Assembly (NCBI RefSeq): GCF_000022325.1
Contig: NC_012034.1
Coordinates: forward strand, 124,001 to 188,000
DNA length: 64,000 nucleotides
From: Caldicellulosiruptor bescii DSM 6725
GTDB lineage: Bacteria; Bacillota; Thermoanaerobacteria; Caldicellulosiruptorales; Caldicellulosiruptoraceae
Direction of reading: 5' to 3'
Under the pieces are notes generated by a model that made no database searches, was not told the origin of the DNA, and saw only the letters and a list, made by a program, of their open reading frames with translations. Every line of letters begins with the position of its first letter. Positions within the stretch are counted from its first letter, which is position 1. The translations under genes were made by a program, and so were the position numbers. This document shows, one piece after another, positions 8,624-18,060 of the stretch.

Positions 8624-9883
8624 TTATTCTTCTTTCAATGCAGAGATTACTTCAATCGAGACTGCTTTTTTAGCAGGGTAAATCCCGGCAATAATGCCAA
8701 CTAGGGTTGAAATGCATAAAACAAACAAGGCAAGTGGAATGTTAAAACCGATACTAAAGTCGTTTATGGCTGGGAAGCGTGCCCTTAGCACAAGACCTAT
8801 CAAAAAATTCAATGCAAATCCAGCTATTACAGAAAAAACACCGCCCAAAAAACCCAGAAAGCCTGATTCAAAAAGAAACAAAAGCAAGATGTTTTTAGAA
8901 CTTGCACCTAATACTTTAAATATCCCAATTTCTTTTCGCCTCTCTAAAATTGCCATTATCATTGTATTTGCAATACCAAAAGCTGCAACAACCAGTGATA
9001 TTGCTCCAATTCCGCCAACTATGATTTTTACCGCATTTAAAAACTTTTCGATAACCTCTTGCTGTTCTTTGATTGAGGTATAGTAGTATTTTTCTCTTTC
9101 TAAGAATTTTTCCACCTCAGGTATGTGCGAAGGACTGTCTACAACTAAAAATGTATAGGTATATCCAGTCTTTTTGATAAAATCCTGCTGAGAATATCTC
9201 CAGTCTTCAATCTTATCCATAGCTTTCATTGGCAGAATTATAGAAGAATCAAAATTAAAATCACTCTTTGCAATTCCTCTTATTTTAAATGAAAACTCTT
9301 TTGTTTCTTCTTCACCTGCCTGATTGATTCTTTTGCTCTCAATCTTTATAGCCTTGTTCACAAGCTTTTTAACCTCATTTTCATCTGCAAAACCTCCTTT
9401 AGAAGGATTGGCAATCAGTTTTGCAATCCCATAACCAAGTATGCATCCGCTTTCATTATCATCTTTCGGGAACCTGCCAAACTGCAGAGTGTATTTTTTT
9501 GAAAATTCTTTGACAGATGTTGCAACAAGTGTTACTGTGCCTTCAAATTTCTTAAATTTCAGGTTTCCATTAGTAAAATAAAAAGGAATGACAAACTTTA
9601 CATGTCTGAGTTTTTCAAGTTTTTTTATGTCTTTGTCGTGAATTTCAGTTTTCAACTTTTCAAGAGTATACCCTGCATTGGTGTTAGGCATAACATATAT
9701 GACATCAGCATTTCCCAAGCTTGAAATGCCTTTTACTATATAATCCTTAAAAGATGTACTGATTGACACAACAACAAAAAGTCCCAAACTTCCAATAAAT
9801 ATTCCCATAACGGTAAGCGCAGTACGAAGTTTTCTTCTTTTTATGTTTGTCACAATCAAAGAAAGTATGTCTGAAAACTTCAT
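8624..9883 (-). CDS. MacB/FtsX-family ABC transporter permease
   Basis: 419 residues with the MacB layout: one membrane segment at about 21-45 after RRKLRTALTVMGIFIGSLG, a large extracellular domain of roughly 240 residues, then three membrane segments containing ALISLVV-like and GIYPAKKAVSIEVISALKEE ends. Such permeases act as mechanotransmitters for export of peptides, lipids or antibiotics and pair with a LolD-type ATPase. The partner is the ATPase at 10738-11451, with an exported accessory protein gene between them. Substrate not predictable. Confidence 0.85.
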   Translation of the reverse strand: MKFSDILSLIVTNIKRRKLRTALTVMGIFIGSLGLFVVVSISTSFKDYIVKGISSLGNADVIYVMPNTNAGYTLEKLKTEIHDKDIKKLEKLRHVKFVIPFYFTNGNLKFKKFEGTVTLVATSVKEFSKKYTLQFGRFPKDDNESGCILGYGIAKLIANPSKGGFADENEVKKLVNKAIKIESKRINQAGEEETKEFSFKIRGIAKSDFNFDSSIILPMKAMDKIEDWRYSQQDFIKKTGYTYTFLVVDSPSHIPEVEKFLEREKYYYTSIKEQQEVIEKFLNAVKIIVGGIGAISLVVAAFGIANTMIMAILERRKEIGIFKVLGASSKNILLLFLFESGFLGFLGGVFSVIAGFALNFLIGLVLRARFPAINDFSIGFNIPLALFVLCISTLVGIIAGIYPAKKAVSIEVISALKEE

Positions 9884-9888
9884 TTTCT

Positions 9889-10704
9889 CTAATCACCCAA
9901 TCCTAAAAAGCTTTTAAGTAAACTACCTTTATTTTTGGTCTTTGAGCTGGATTTTGGCTGTGTGGATGGAGCTTTTAGAATTTTTGTAATCGTAAATTTT
10001 TTATTGAACTGGTCATTATATGATATTACAACTTTGACATTCTTTTGTTTTTTTGCCTCAACAACAATAGATTCCTGATAGTCATCTCCATTTTCCAGTG
10101 TACCAACAAATGAGCTTGTTTTACTGTCAGCAAACGCTTCAATTAAAACATTTTCAAGAGTACACTTGCCAATATTTACAATCTTCAAGTTAAGTTTTCC
10201 TGTTGTTTGGTCAAACTTCAATGTCTGAACCAAAAGCTGAGGATTGTACCCGACAACAACTCCGACAATTTTAGTCGAGGTAATTAAAACTTTGTCTTCT
10301 TTGAAACTAACAGATAAAACAAGGTTATAAACACCAGTTTTTAACTCTACGTCTGCAATCATGTTGAGTGACAATCTTTTTTTCTCACCCTTTTGAAGCT
10401 TTTTAAGATATATTTCATTTGTGGTTCCAATTGGGGAAAAGCCAGACAATGTCTGCCTTCCTTCAATTGACAGAAGTTTTATTGTTATGTCATATAAACT
10501 CTTTTCAGAGTTATTGAAAAGTTCAAAATTCAGTGCAAATTTAGTTCCAGGTACTACTCTTGATGGTTCTGTCCACACCTTTTGGATTATTAAACTATTC
10601 TGGTCAGCAAAAGTTTTGGGTTTAAAACTTAGAACAACAACTAAAGTAAACACTATAGCAAGTGCAAATGTTATTATTTTTTTCCTCATCTTAAGAAATC
10701 TCAC
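9889..10704 (-). CDS. exported protein with CARDB/NEW3-like beta domains
   Basis: 271 residues at most. An N-terminal hydrophobic segment (IITFALAIVFTLVVVLSFKP) directs it across the membrane. Two beta-rich repeats follow (about 35-140 and 150-245) with the look of CARDB/NEW3 adhesion-type domains: WTEPSRVVPGTKFALNFEL, then YNPQLLVQTLKFDQTTG. The C-terminus is low-complexity (PKSSSKTKNKGS). The GTG at 10704 is nearly on top of the best ribosome binding site, so the ATG at 10689 may be the real start. It sits between an FtsX-like permease and its ATPase, so I infer an extracytoplasmic accessory subunit of that system. Confidence 0.65.
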   Translation of the reverse strand: MRFLKMRKKIITFALAIVFTLVVVLSFKPKTFADQNSLIIQKVWTEPSRVVPGTKFALNFELFNNSEKSLYDITIKLLSIEGRQTLSGFSPIGTTNEIYLKKLQKGEKKRLSLNMIADVELKTGVYNLVLSVSFKEDKVLITSTKIVGVVVGYNPQLLVQTLKFDQTTGKLNLKIVNIGKCTLENVLIEAFADSKTSSFVGTLENGDDYQESIVVEAKKQKNVKVVISYNDQFNKKFTITKILKAPSTQPKSSSKTKNKGSLLKSFLGLGD

Positions 10705-10737
10705 CTTCCTTTATTTTAATTTTTTATTGTCTTTTAC

Positions 10738-11451
10738 TTAAGTTCCAATTATTAGTCCATCAGCAATTTTTATCACTCTTGAAGCAGTTTTGCTCACAAC
10801 TTGAGAGTGGGTTACAACAACAAGTGTAATATTTTCATTTTTGTTAAGCTGAAGCATAAGGTCAAGAATCTCCTGACCATTTTTGCTATCAAGATTTCCT
10901 GTTGGCTCATCAGCAAGAATTATTTTAGGGGATGTTACAAGCGCCCTTGCAATTGCAACTCTTTGCTGCTGCCCGCCAGAAAGTTCAGCAGGTTTGTGAA
11001 AAAGTCTATCTTTTAAACCTACCTTTTCAAGCATAAAAGCAGCCATCTCACGACGCTTCTTTTTACTAATTCCTTTGAACATAAGCGGAATTTCCACATT
11101 CTCAACCGCCGTAAAATGAGGTATAAGGTTATATGACTGAAAAACAAATCCTATATTTTCTCTTCTAAAAATGGCAAGCTGATTTTCGCTCATGGCTGTA
11201 ATGTCTTTGCTGGCAATCACAACACTTCCCTCAGAAGGTCTTAAAAGCCCACCAATGATGTTTAGTAGTGTTGTTTTGCCTGAACCTGACTCACCAACAA
11301 TCGCAACAAACTCACCTTGGTAGATTTCTAAACTGATTCCTCTTAAGACTTCCACACTGTTTGTTCCTATTTTAAAGGATTTTTTCACATTTTCAACTTT
11401 TATTAGAGCTTCATTTGCAGACAAATTGTCATCTTCACCTCTCTTTCCCAT
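10738..11451 (-). CDS. LolD/MacB-type ABC transporter ATP-binding protein
   Basis: 237 residues. Walker [11 protein letters not shown]-loop in [18 protein letters not shown], signature [16 protein letters not shown] and Walker [13 protein letters not shown] are all intact, and the LIPHFT region is typical of the LolD/MacB/FtsE branch. It should energise the FtsX-like permease encoded two genes downstream. First gene of a four-gene minus-strand unit (ATPase, exported protein, permease, YIP1). Confidence 0.9.
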   Translation of the reverse strand: MGKRGEDDNLSANEALIKVENVKKSFKIGTNSVEVLRGISLEIYQGEFVAIVGESGSGKTTLLNIIGGLLRPSEGSVVIASKDITAMSENQLAIFRRENIGFVFQSYNLIPHFTAVENVEIPLMFKGISKKKRREMAAFMLEKVGLKDRLFHKPAELSGGQQQRVAIARALVTSPKIILADEPTGNLDSKNGQEILDLMLQLNKNENITLVVVTHSQVVSKTASRVIKIADGLIIGT

Positions 11452-11542
11452 TTACTCAGTTTTTTAGATTTTTGAGCAACTTATTGATTAGTAAAGTTGA
11501 TTAGTAGAATTTCAAATGAGATTGTAAGTTGCATTTTTGCTT

Positions 11543-12754
11543 TCAGCTTCTGAACAGCACCTTCTCATTCTCAAACATCTTTGAGGCGAATATAATAGAG
11601 GCAACAAGATATACGGTTGAAGAAACTATGAATAATAACAAGTGCTGAATATTTATGATTCCATATATTAGCTCTTTGAATATTGCAAGTGAATTGATAA
11701 GCGGTATGATAAAGTAAGAATCTACCAAGTCATTTGGAGTTTTATACATTGTGAAGTAAGCGGGGATTAGCACCAAAAAGGTAATAGGTGTAAGATAAGT
11801 TTGAGCCTCTTTGAACGACCTTGCATATGAGGCAATGGCAACTTCAACTGCACTGAAAATTATAGCTGTCAACACCACAACAATAAACATTACAAAGTAA
11901 ACAGATGCAGGAAGTGCAAGAGCTGCTATATCCCCCAATTCTTTTGTTGCATCTTTTCCAAGGACCAATGGCAAAAGCCAAAATGTGAGTCCAAGCCCTA
12001 TCAGTGAGGTAACTCCGCTTATTATTGCCATTATTGAAACTGAGATATATTTGCCTGTTACAAGTGAGATGCGTGATGCAGCAGTTGTCAACAGTGGTTC
12101 AAGAGTTCCTCTTTCCTTTTCACCAGCTGTTATGTCAATAGCAGCATTCATGCCACCAAGTGAGGTATTGAGCACTACAAACATAGGGACAAGTATTGCC
12201 AGCAAAAACAATGCCATTTTGCGAGGAGGTGCAACATTTTCTTTTATAATTACAATGGGTTCAATAATTTCAGGATTAATATTTTTTGCCAGAAGCCTTT
12301 GCTTTGTTATGTTTTTTGCAAAGTTACTTATAATTTCATTTAAGATTGAACCAACATTTGATGATTTTGAATCAGATCCATCAACTAAAATCTTTATATT
12401 AACCTGCTTTTCTTTTGAAAGGTGGTCCAAAAAATTTTGTGGAATTTCAATCACTGCCTTAATTTTCCCATCTTGCAAATCCTTCTTTGGATTTGAAGAT
12501 TGAACAATATCAAACTGGGAGCTTTTAATTATGTCAACAAGTTGTTTTGCATATTGCTCACCTATGATACAAATCTTTGTTTTTTCAGGTTTAACCTCAA
12601 ACGCAGACTTAGATGCATAAATTATCACAAGAAATATAAGAGGAGTTGTAAGTATGGGCAAGATGAAGTTCATAAAAAGAGCACGTCTGTCTCTGAAAGC
12701 ATCCTTGAGCTCTTTTTTAAACACAATCCACACATGTTTCATATTTATCTTCAT
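11543..12754 (-). CDS. ABC-2 type transporter permease (NatB-like)
   Basis: 403 residues. One membrane segment at about 28-50, an extracellular domain to about 185, then five or six membrane segments. The family stretch GEKERGTLEPLLTTAASR is present at about 215-232, as in NatB and other ABC-2 permeases with a large N-terminal loop. Its start overlaps the stop of the ATPase gene by 4 bases, so the two form a NatAB-like exporter. NatB exports sodium in Bacillus; substrate here is open. Confidence 0.85.
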   Translation of the reverse strand: MKINMKHVWIVFKKELKDAFRDRRALFMNFILPILTTPLIFLVIIYASKSAFEVKPEKTKICIIGEQYAKQLVDIIKSSQFDIVQSSNPKKDLQDGKIKAVIEIPQNFLDHLSKEKQVNIKILVDGSDSKSSNVGSILNEIISNFAKNITKQRLLAKNINPEIIEPIVIIKENVAPPRKMALFLLAILVPMFVVLNTSLGGMNAAIDITAGEKERGTLEPLLTTAASRISLVTGKYISVSIMAIISGVTSLIGLGLTFWLLPLVLGKDATKELGDIAALALPASVYFVMFIVVVLTAIIFSAVEVAIASYARSFKEAQTYLTPITFLVLIPAYFTMYKTPNDLVDSYFIIPLINSLAIFKELIYGIINIQHLLLFIVSSTVYLVASIIFASKMFENEKVLFRS

Positions 12755-13482
12755 TTGCTATCACCCACCAATCTGATAAATACATCTTCAAAGCTGTGAC
12801 CAGAGAATCTTTGCTTTATCTCATCAATTGATCCAAGTACTACAAGCTTTCCTTTGTGAATAATTGCAACCCTGTCACACAGCTTTTCAACCTCACTCAT
12901 TGAATGGCTTGAAAATATGATTGTTCTTCCTTCCTGTTTGCAAAGCCTTATAAAGTCATGTACCTCTTTTGCACTTGATACATCCAAAGAGTTTGTCGGC
13001 TCATCAAAGAGCATCACTTCTGGATTATGAATTATTGACCTTAAAAAGCACACCTTCTGCTTCATACCTTTTGAAAATGTTCCGGCAGGCTTGTCGATAT
13101 AATCTTGCATACCAAACCTTTCAGATAGCTCATCAATCCTCTTTTTAATCTCATCCTTCTTCATATCGTGCAAAAGTCCAAAATATTCAATGTTCTCCCG
13201 GGCTGTAAGCCTTGCATAAAGCCCACTTTCGCTTCCAAACAAAATTCCTATCTTTCTTCTTACCTTTTCTGGTTCTTTTGTAATGTCAAGCCCTGAGATA
13301 ATAGCTGTGCCAGATGTCGGTTTTAGCATTGTTGCAAGCATCCTTAAAGTTGTTGTCTTGCCCGCGCCGTTTTCACCAAGGAGCCCGAAAATTTCGCCTT
13401 TGTTAATGGTAAAAGATAGCCTGTCAACCGCCCTGACCTTGCCAAAGTCTTTGGTAAGTTCAATAAGTTCAATCATACACAA
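12751..13482 (-). CDS. ABC transporter ATP-binding protein (NatA-like)
   Basis: 243 residues with Walker A GENGAGKTT, Q-loop region GILFGSESGLYARL, signature TFSKGMKQKV and Walker B VMLFDEPTNSLD, then the H-loop in IIFSSHSMSEVEKL. The signature LSGGQ is replaced by FSKGM, which is normal in the NatA/CcmA branch. It is coupled by a 4-base overlap to the NatB-like permease. An A/T-rich 67-base gap separates it from the unrelated membrane gene upstream. Confidence 0.9.
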   Translation of the reverse strand: MCMIELIELTKDFGKVRAVDRLSFTINKGEIFGLLGENGAGKTTTLRMLATMLKPTSGTAIISGLDITKEPEKVRRKIGILFGSESGLYARLTARENIEYFGLLHDMKKDEIKKRIDELSERFGMQDYIDKPAGTFSKGMKQKVCFLRSIIHNPEVMLFDEPTNSLDVSSAKEVHDFIRLCKQEGRTIIFSSHSMSEVEKLCDRVAIIHKGKLVVLGSIDEIKQRFSGHSFEDVFIRLVGDSK

Positions 13483-13549
13483 AGCAGCCTCCTTTTCACA
13501 TATTTTTGTTAATTAGTATTTATAATTTTAAAATTTCCTTCTTTGTATA

Positions 13550-14287
13550 TCACCCCTCCTGTCTGTAGAATGAAGCAGAAACAGCGATGTATGAACTAAT
13601 GAGCAAAATTATCGAAATCAGCAAATATATTGGTGACCAGAGACTATTTTTGTACAGATTCACAATAGATGCTATTAAATTGTCGTTTGATACTGTTGCA
13701 GTTTTTGCTAAAGCTAATACTGTTATAAGAATAATCAAGAGAAAGAAAGGTAATAGTCCATACAACAATTTTGATAATGATTTTAACATTTTGTTTTTAA
13801 CAAAATGTGGAAAAGAATAAAGTAATGAAAACAATGAAATAAATAATAAGTTAGTAGCAAGTGGTGAAACGAAAAACAAAAATATATTAAGTTCAATCCT
13901 ATTTGGTTTGCTAAAAATTGCAAACAAGCTTGAGATAAAAAAGACAGAACAGTATAAGAATGAGAAAATAATATCATTGGTAAATATCCAAAAAGCAATT
14001 GTTTTTCTTTTTACAGGCAACAAAAAGTAAAATTTTAAAACAGAATCCAATATATAACTAGATTTTACATAACTTTTATCAAAAAATAAAGCTATTTTAA
14101 AAGTTACAAAAACTACTGGAATAAGAAGAGAGAATGCAATTACAAATGCAGAATATGCATTTCTATCAAAATTATTGCTATTAACATTTAACAAAAGTAA
14201 ATTTAAACAAAACCAAAGAACTGAAAAAAATCCGGTAATTAAAAGGTGCATTTTTATTTCACTGGGATGAGGTTTAAATTTATGCAA
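13550..14287 (-). CDS. small multi-pass membrane protein, ABC-2 permease-like
   Basis: 245 residues from a TTG at 14287 that follows GAGGTGAAG; an ATG 12 codons in is the alternative. About six hydrophobic segments and the motif LLPVKRKTIAFWIFTND, which recurs in the two permease-like genes upstream (FLLPIKRNKIVTLEFILD and LLLPIKKWQIIISRFLKD). The shared motif says these three are paralogous ABC-2 half permeases working with the ATPase at 15731-16609. Last gene of the GntR-led unit. No conserved name could be assigned. Confidence 0.6.
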   Translation of the reverse strand: MHKFKPHPSEIKMHLLITGFFSVLWFCLNLLLLNVNSNNFDRNAYSAFVIAFSLLIPVVFVTFKIALFFDKSYVKSSYILDSVLKFYFLLPVKRKTIAFWIFTNDIIFSFLYCSVFFISSLFAIFSKPNRIELNIFLFFVSPLATNLLFISLFSLLYSFPHFVKNKMLKSLSKLLYGLLPFFLLIILITVLALAKTATVSNDNLIASIVNLYKNSLWSPIYLLISIILLISSYIAVSASFYRQEG

Positions 14288-14342
14288 TTACTTCACCTCA
14301 CTCTACATATCACTTTAACGCTGTATATTTATAAAAAGCAGT

Positions 14343-15056
14343 TTAGATTTCTCGCCTGTAAATTGCAGCTTTGTTTACAATGAATGAAATTAAAAACAGT
14401 ATTATTGATACAAATAAGACTATTAAAGCACTTTTATGGTTTGTATATAAATTTGTAATAAATTTTTCCTCTCTTTTATGAATTTCTGAAAGACGAAGAC
14501 CAAACCAGAAAGGTATGTAAGCAGCTAATATTATTATAAAGTTTACAATAGTGTTATAGATTGTTTGGAAAGCTGAATTTTTAATAAAGTAGAGCAGTGA
14601 ATATAGGATAGTACAGATAGAATACCATACAAGTACAATAGAGAAAATCCAGAAGAAAGATAAAATGAAAATGTATGAGTGGGTTAAATTAAACACTTTT
14701 AAGATTAACATTCCGATGTTAAGAAAGAGAATATATATCAAGATTATAATAACATCTAAAATAAACTCCAAAGTAACAATCTTATTTCTTTTAATAGGCA
14801 GTAAAAAAAGCAGAGAAGTATAAGATATACTGCCATATAGTTCACGTAGTTTTGTACTTTGAACGAAAAAGCTTGATTTTATTGCAAACAACATAAACAG
14901 AATAAAGGTGGTATAGATAGTTCCAATAAAGAGAGAAAGATCAATCTTGCCTGTTTTTCTCACAGGCTGGGATATACACAAAAGAAAAATAAGAAATACG
15001 ATACCTGAAATAATCTTATTTTCAACCCTTTTAAGCAATTTAATGTAAGCAAACAT
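14343..15056 (-). CDS. small multi-pass membrane protein, ABC-2 permease-like
   Basis: 237 residues from the ATG at 15056, chosen because AGGAGCGAGG lies just upstream; a longer frame to 15095 would overlap the previous gene with no site. Six hydrophobic segments, with LLPIKRNKIVTLE after the second, the same motif as its two neighbours. Probably one of several membrane subunits of the YtrBCD-like transporter. Function otherwise unknown. Confidence 0.6.
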   Translation of the reverse strand: MFAYIKLLKRVENKIISGIVFLIFLLCISQPVRKTGKIDLSLFIGTIYTTFILFMLFAIKSSFFVQSTKLRELYGSISYTSLLFLLPIKRNKIVTLEFILDVIIILIYILFLNIGMLILKVFNLTHSYIFILSFFWIFSIVLVWYSICTILYSLLYFIKNSAFQTIYNTIVNFIIILAAYIPFWFGLRLSEIHKREEKFITNLYTNHKSALIVLFVSIILFLISFIVNKAAIYRREI

Positions 15057-15084
15057 TTTTAACCTCGCTCCTTTAGGATTTATC

Positions 15085-15762
15085 TTAAAAATCATTGTTT
15101 GAAAGAATTTTGTATGAAATAATATATGAAATAACCATTAAAACAACAATATATGCAAGCGAAACAGCTGTCATTATGTATATTGATTCAAAAATTTTAA
15201 TTTTATGATACAAAATTTGCAAAGGTTCAGCAAAAACAAAAGGTACTCCAAAGTAAAAACAAAACAGAAGAAGTACTGTATACAAGTTTTTTTGAGTTGA
15301 TTTTCTAAATGCAATAAAAACAGGCTGAAGAACTGTTATCATAACAAATTCTGTAAATATATATGACAAAAGTTTGCTGTTAAACTCAAGTATAAGATAA
15401 GAAGAATCAATATTAACTATAAATAAATATCCAATCATACTAATAAATTGAAATATTAGCAATAAAAATCCATCTTTTAAAAATCGACTAATTATAATTT
15501 GCCATTTTTTAATAGGCAAGAGCAAACTCAAAGATATTTCATACGAAAAACTATTTGAGGTAAAAGGGTTATTTAACATGGTAAATGTAAGAAAAATAGC
15601 TACAAAAAAGTAAGATAAATATTCTTCCCAGAATATAGTAGCAGATGCTGGTGGATTTAATAGGTTACCAACTATCCAAAGAACAATAATGTATAGAAAG
15701 AAATACAAAACTGATGTATATATACTTTTCCTATAGAACTTCCAAAACTTCATCCTTTTCAT
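15085..15762 (-). CDS. small multi-pass membrane protein, ABC-2 permease-like
   Basis: 225 residues, or 222 from the ATG at 15753, which has the better spacing to GAAGGG. Six hydrophobic segments; LLLPIKKWQIIIS after the second matches the motif in the next two genes. It overlaps the end of the ATPase gene by about 30 bases, indicating tight coupling. Likely membrane half of the exporter energised by that ATPase. Confidence 0.65.
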   Translation of the reverse strand: MKRMKFWKFYRKSIYTSVLYFFLYIIVLWIVGNLLNPPASATIFWEEYLSYFFVAIFLTFTMLNNPFTSNSFSYEISLSLLLPIKKWQIIISRFLKDGFLLLIFQFISMIGYLFIVNIDSSYLILEFNSKLLSYIFTEFVMITVLQPVFIAFRKSTQKNLYTVLLLFCFYFGVPFVFAEPLQILYHKIKIFESIYIMTAVSLAYIVVLMVISYIISYKILSNNDF

Positions 15763-16609
15763 CCCTTCTCACAAGCATTACATAGAACTTTTCAATTGAT
15801 GGTTTTTCAACAACAAAGCCTGGCTGCATACAATTTTCAATTTCATTCTTTTTGCAAAGAGCTTCAAACGAAAATGAACCTTTTTTACAAGATAAAACTA
15901 TACTTTGTGGGATTTTGTTACTCTCTGAAGAAGGTCCTTTTACTATACAATAATCCTCTTCAATGCTTTCACGCGATGAAGAAAAGATGATTTTGCCATT
16001 ATCTATGATTGTCACAAAGTCTGCAACATTCTCAATATCAGAGACTATATGAGTTGAGTAAAACACAGCTTTTTCTTCAGACTGGACAAAACTCTGCAGA
16101 ATCTCAACAAACTGATTTCTTGCAACAGGGTCAAGCCCAGATGTTGGTTCATCTAAAATCAAAAAGTCAGGTCTTATAGATAGAGCTAAAGCAATAGACA
16201 GTTTCATCACAGTTCCTTTTGAGAGATGAAATATCTTTTTGTTCTGGTCAATTTCAAAAAGGTCACAGAGCTTGTTGTAAAGCCTGTCATCCCAATTTTT
16301 GTAAAATGACTTCATTATCTCTTTTACATCTTTTGGTTTTAACTGACCTGGCAAAATTGGAGTTTCTAATACAACTCCAAGCCTTTGTTTTATCTCGGTT
16401 TCATCACAGTTAAAAGGCTTTTCGAATATGAAAACCTCTCCACTTTCCTTTTTTGCAAGGTCAAGTATACACTTTATCAAAGTAGTTTTTCCAGCACCGT
16501 TTTTCCCCAAAAGTCCCATGATATAGCCACTTTCTAAGGTAAGTTCTGGTATTTCAAGCCTAAAGTTTTTGTACGATTTTGTAAGGTTTTTTACTTTCAA
16601 GGCAATCAT
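15731..16609 (-). CDS. ABC transporter ATP-binding protein (YtrB-like)
   Basis: 292 residues. Walker A GKNGAGKTT, Q-loop in GVVLETPILPGQL, signature HLSKGTVMKLSIALAL (a degenerate LSGGQ), Walker B FLILDEPTSGLD and H-loop AVFYSTHIVSD. The C-terminal 80 residues are the extra domain seen in YtrB/BcrA relatives. Its start overlaps the GntR gene by 4 bases. In Bacillus, ytr units of this form respond to cell-wall antibiotics; that role here is an inference. Confidence 0.85.
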   Translation of the reverse strand: MIALKVKNLTKSYKNFRLEIPELTLESGYIMGLLGKNGAGKTTLIKCILDLAKKESGEVFIFEKPFNCDETEIKQRLGVVLETPILPGQLKPKDVKEIMKSFYKNWDDRLYNKLCDLFEIDQNKKIFHLSKGTVMKLSIALALSIRPDFLILDEPTSGLDPVARNQFVEILQSFVQSEEKAVFYSTHIVSDIENVADFVTIIDNGKIIFSSSRESIEEDYCIVKGPSSESNKIPQSIVLSCKKGSFSFEALCKKNEIENCMQPGFVVEKPSIEKFYVMLVRRDEKDEVLEVL

Positions 16610-16995
16610 CTTTGACCTTCCTCTCCTTTATACAATCTTTCAATTGTTTCTAAAAGCTTTTTTAGGTCAACTCCAAGTATTTTTGCTTTCTGAACAATAG
16701 CTTTCAAATCATTTTCAATTTCTTGAACGCCCAAAGTAGAAATCTTTTCTTTATCAATGTCAGCAACAAATGTGCCTCTGGCAGGGACTGTTACAATAAA
16801 TCCTTCTTTTTCAAGTTCTTCATAAGCTCTTTTGGTTGTAATAACACTGACATTTAGCTCTTTTGCCAAGACCCTGATTGATGGAAGACTATTTCCTGCC
16901 TTAAGACTTCCTTCTATTATCTGCTTCTTTATTTGATTTTTGATTTGTTCATATATGGGCTGGTTTGACGTTTGCGAAATCACAAGCTTTAACAC
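16606..16995 (-). CDS. GntR-family repressor (YtrA-like)
   Basis: 129 residues: winged helix-turn-helix at about 8-75 (PIYEQIKNQIKKQIIEGSL, then LAKELNVSVITTKRAYEELE) and only a short C-terminal helical tail, so YtrA subfamily rather than one with a ligand domain. First gene of the ABC unit and probably its repressor. A 16-base perfect palindrome with an overlapping second half lies 22 bases upstream of the start, the natural operator. Confidence 0.88.
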   Translation of the reverse strand: MLKLVISQTSNQPIYEQIKNQIKKQIIEGSLKAGNSLPSIRVLAKELNVSVITTKRAYEELEKEGFIVTVPARGTFVADIDKEKISTLGVQEIENDLKAIVQKAKILGVDLKKLLETIERLYKGEEGQR

Positions 16996-17017
16996 ATTTT
17001 CCTTTCTCCTTTTGCAT

Positions 17018-17043
17018 ACTGTATATATACAGTATATACAGTT
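17018..17043 (-). promoter_or_regulatory. operator for the GntR/YtrA-like repressor
   Basis: Perfect 16-base palindrome ACTGTATATATACAGT at 17018-17033, followed by an overlapping ACAGTATATACAGT to 17043. It lies directly upstream of the GntR gene and contains TATA stretches that could be the -10 box, so bound repressor would block transcription. Palindromes of this kind are the usual YtrA sites. Confidence 0.7.
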
Positions 17044-17261
17044 TTAATTGGGTTGTCAATATTTTTCGCAAAACATATTGAAATGATAGAAAAATTATGT
17101 GAAAATAGTATCAGGGTGTGTAGTCAAATGACAATTAAGAAGATAGTTTGAGATTATACAAAAAGTTGTTATCAGATGTGAGTTTCATTTAAATATTGTA
17201 ATTTTTTTAATTTAGTAGTAGATTTAACTCTCAGTTTAATATAAAGAAGAGGAGTTGCAAA

Positions 17262-17849
17262 ATGGAAAAGAAAACTTTTGAAAATCCCTTTTTGATGGCA
17301 TTTGTAGTGTATCTGGTTATAAGCTTGGTTGTTATTTTTATTTTTATTGCTAAAATAAACAGATTAGAAGTATTCAAGACAAACTATAATGCCAAAATAC
17401 CCAATATCTTCTTTGCTGAATATTCGTACAAGCTCTCTGATGCAAAGGATATCCTAAAGCATCTTGTAGAAGACCAAAATATTGATTTTTCGTACTTGAG
17501 AGGGAGAGCAGAAGAATATTTTTTAAACAATACATTGACAATGTCAATTGCAAAAGAACCTGATATCTTTGAGGAAAAGGATATTAGCAGGATAATGAAT
17601 GAAAGGTATGGTCTTGTTGTTAAGGTGAGAGATTTTGTAAGAAAGATAAACGAAAGGATAATTGTGCCCAAAGACAGAAATCTTGCGCTGCAGATTAAAC
17701 CCGATATTGAAAAGATAATTTTTTTGCTTGACGCTTTGAATGAAGACTTGCAGTCGTTCAGAGATTCTAATACGAAAAAGGTATATAAGGAGTATGAAAA
17801 GGAGCTTTTGGAGTATTTTAAAAAGGTTGAGAAGAAAATTTTGCAATAA
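17262..17849 (+). CDS. hypothetical single-pass membrane protein
   Basis: 195 residues. One membrane segment at about 10-29 (LMAFVVYLVISLVVIFIFIA), then a charged, helical, coiled-coil-like region to the end (KRIVEKKILQ-type repeats of E and K). I do not recognise a family. It has a sound ribosome binding site (AGAGGAG, 17249-17255) and its own terminator, so it looks like a single-gene transcript. Position between an exporter unit and the CRISPR locus suggests nothing specific. Confidence 0.65.
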   Translation: MEKKTFENPFLMAFVVYLVISLVVIFIFIAKINRLEVFKTNYNAKIPNIFFAEYSYKLSDAKDILKHLVEDQNIDFSYLRGRAEEYFLNNTLTMSIAKEPDIFEEKDISRIMNERYGLVVKVRDFVRKINERIIVPKDRNLALQIKPDIEKIIFLLDALNEDLQSFRDSNTKKVYKEYEKELLEYFKKVEKKILQ

Positions 17850-17887
17850 AGTCAAGGGTAAATTGTACTAATATAAATCAATTCAAG

Positions 17888-17913
17888 GCTGCCTCGATAT
17901 GGCAGCTTTTTTT
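17888..17913 (+). terminator. intrinsic terminator
   Basis: GCTGCC (17888-17893), a 7-base loop, GGCAGC (17901-17906) and seven T residues. It ends the hypothetical membrane gene. Confidence 0.8.
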
Positions 17914-18060
17914 ATTATCTCTTGAAACATTAGATTATTTTTAAACACCAAAAAATTTTAAGTTTTTTCAAAAAGAAAGAAGGATTTTAGCAATTAATGC
18001 CGAAATATAATAATCAATGCAAATTGATGCTAATGTTAAAGAAAAAGGTGGGATATTTAC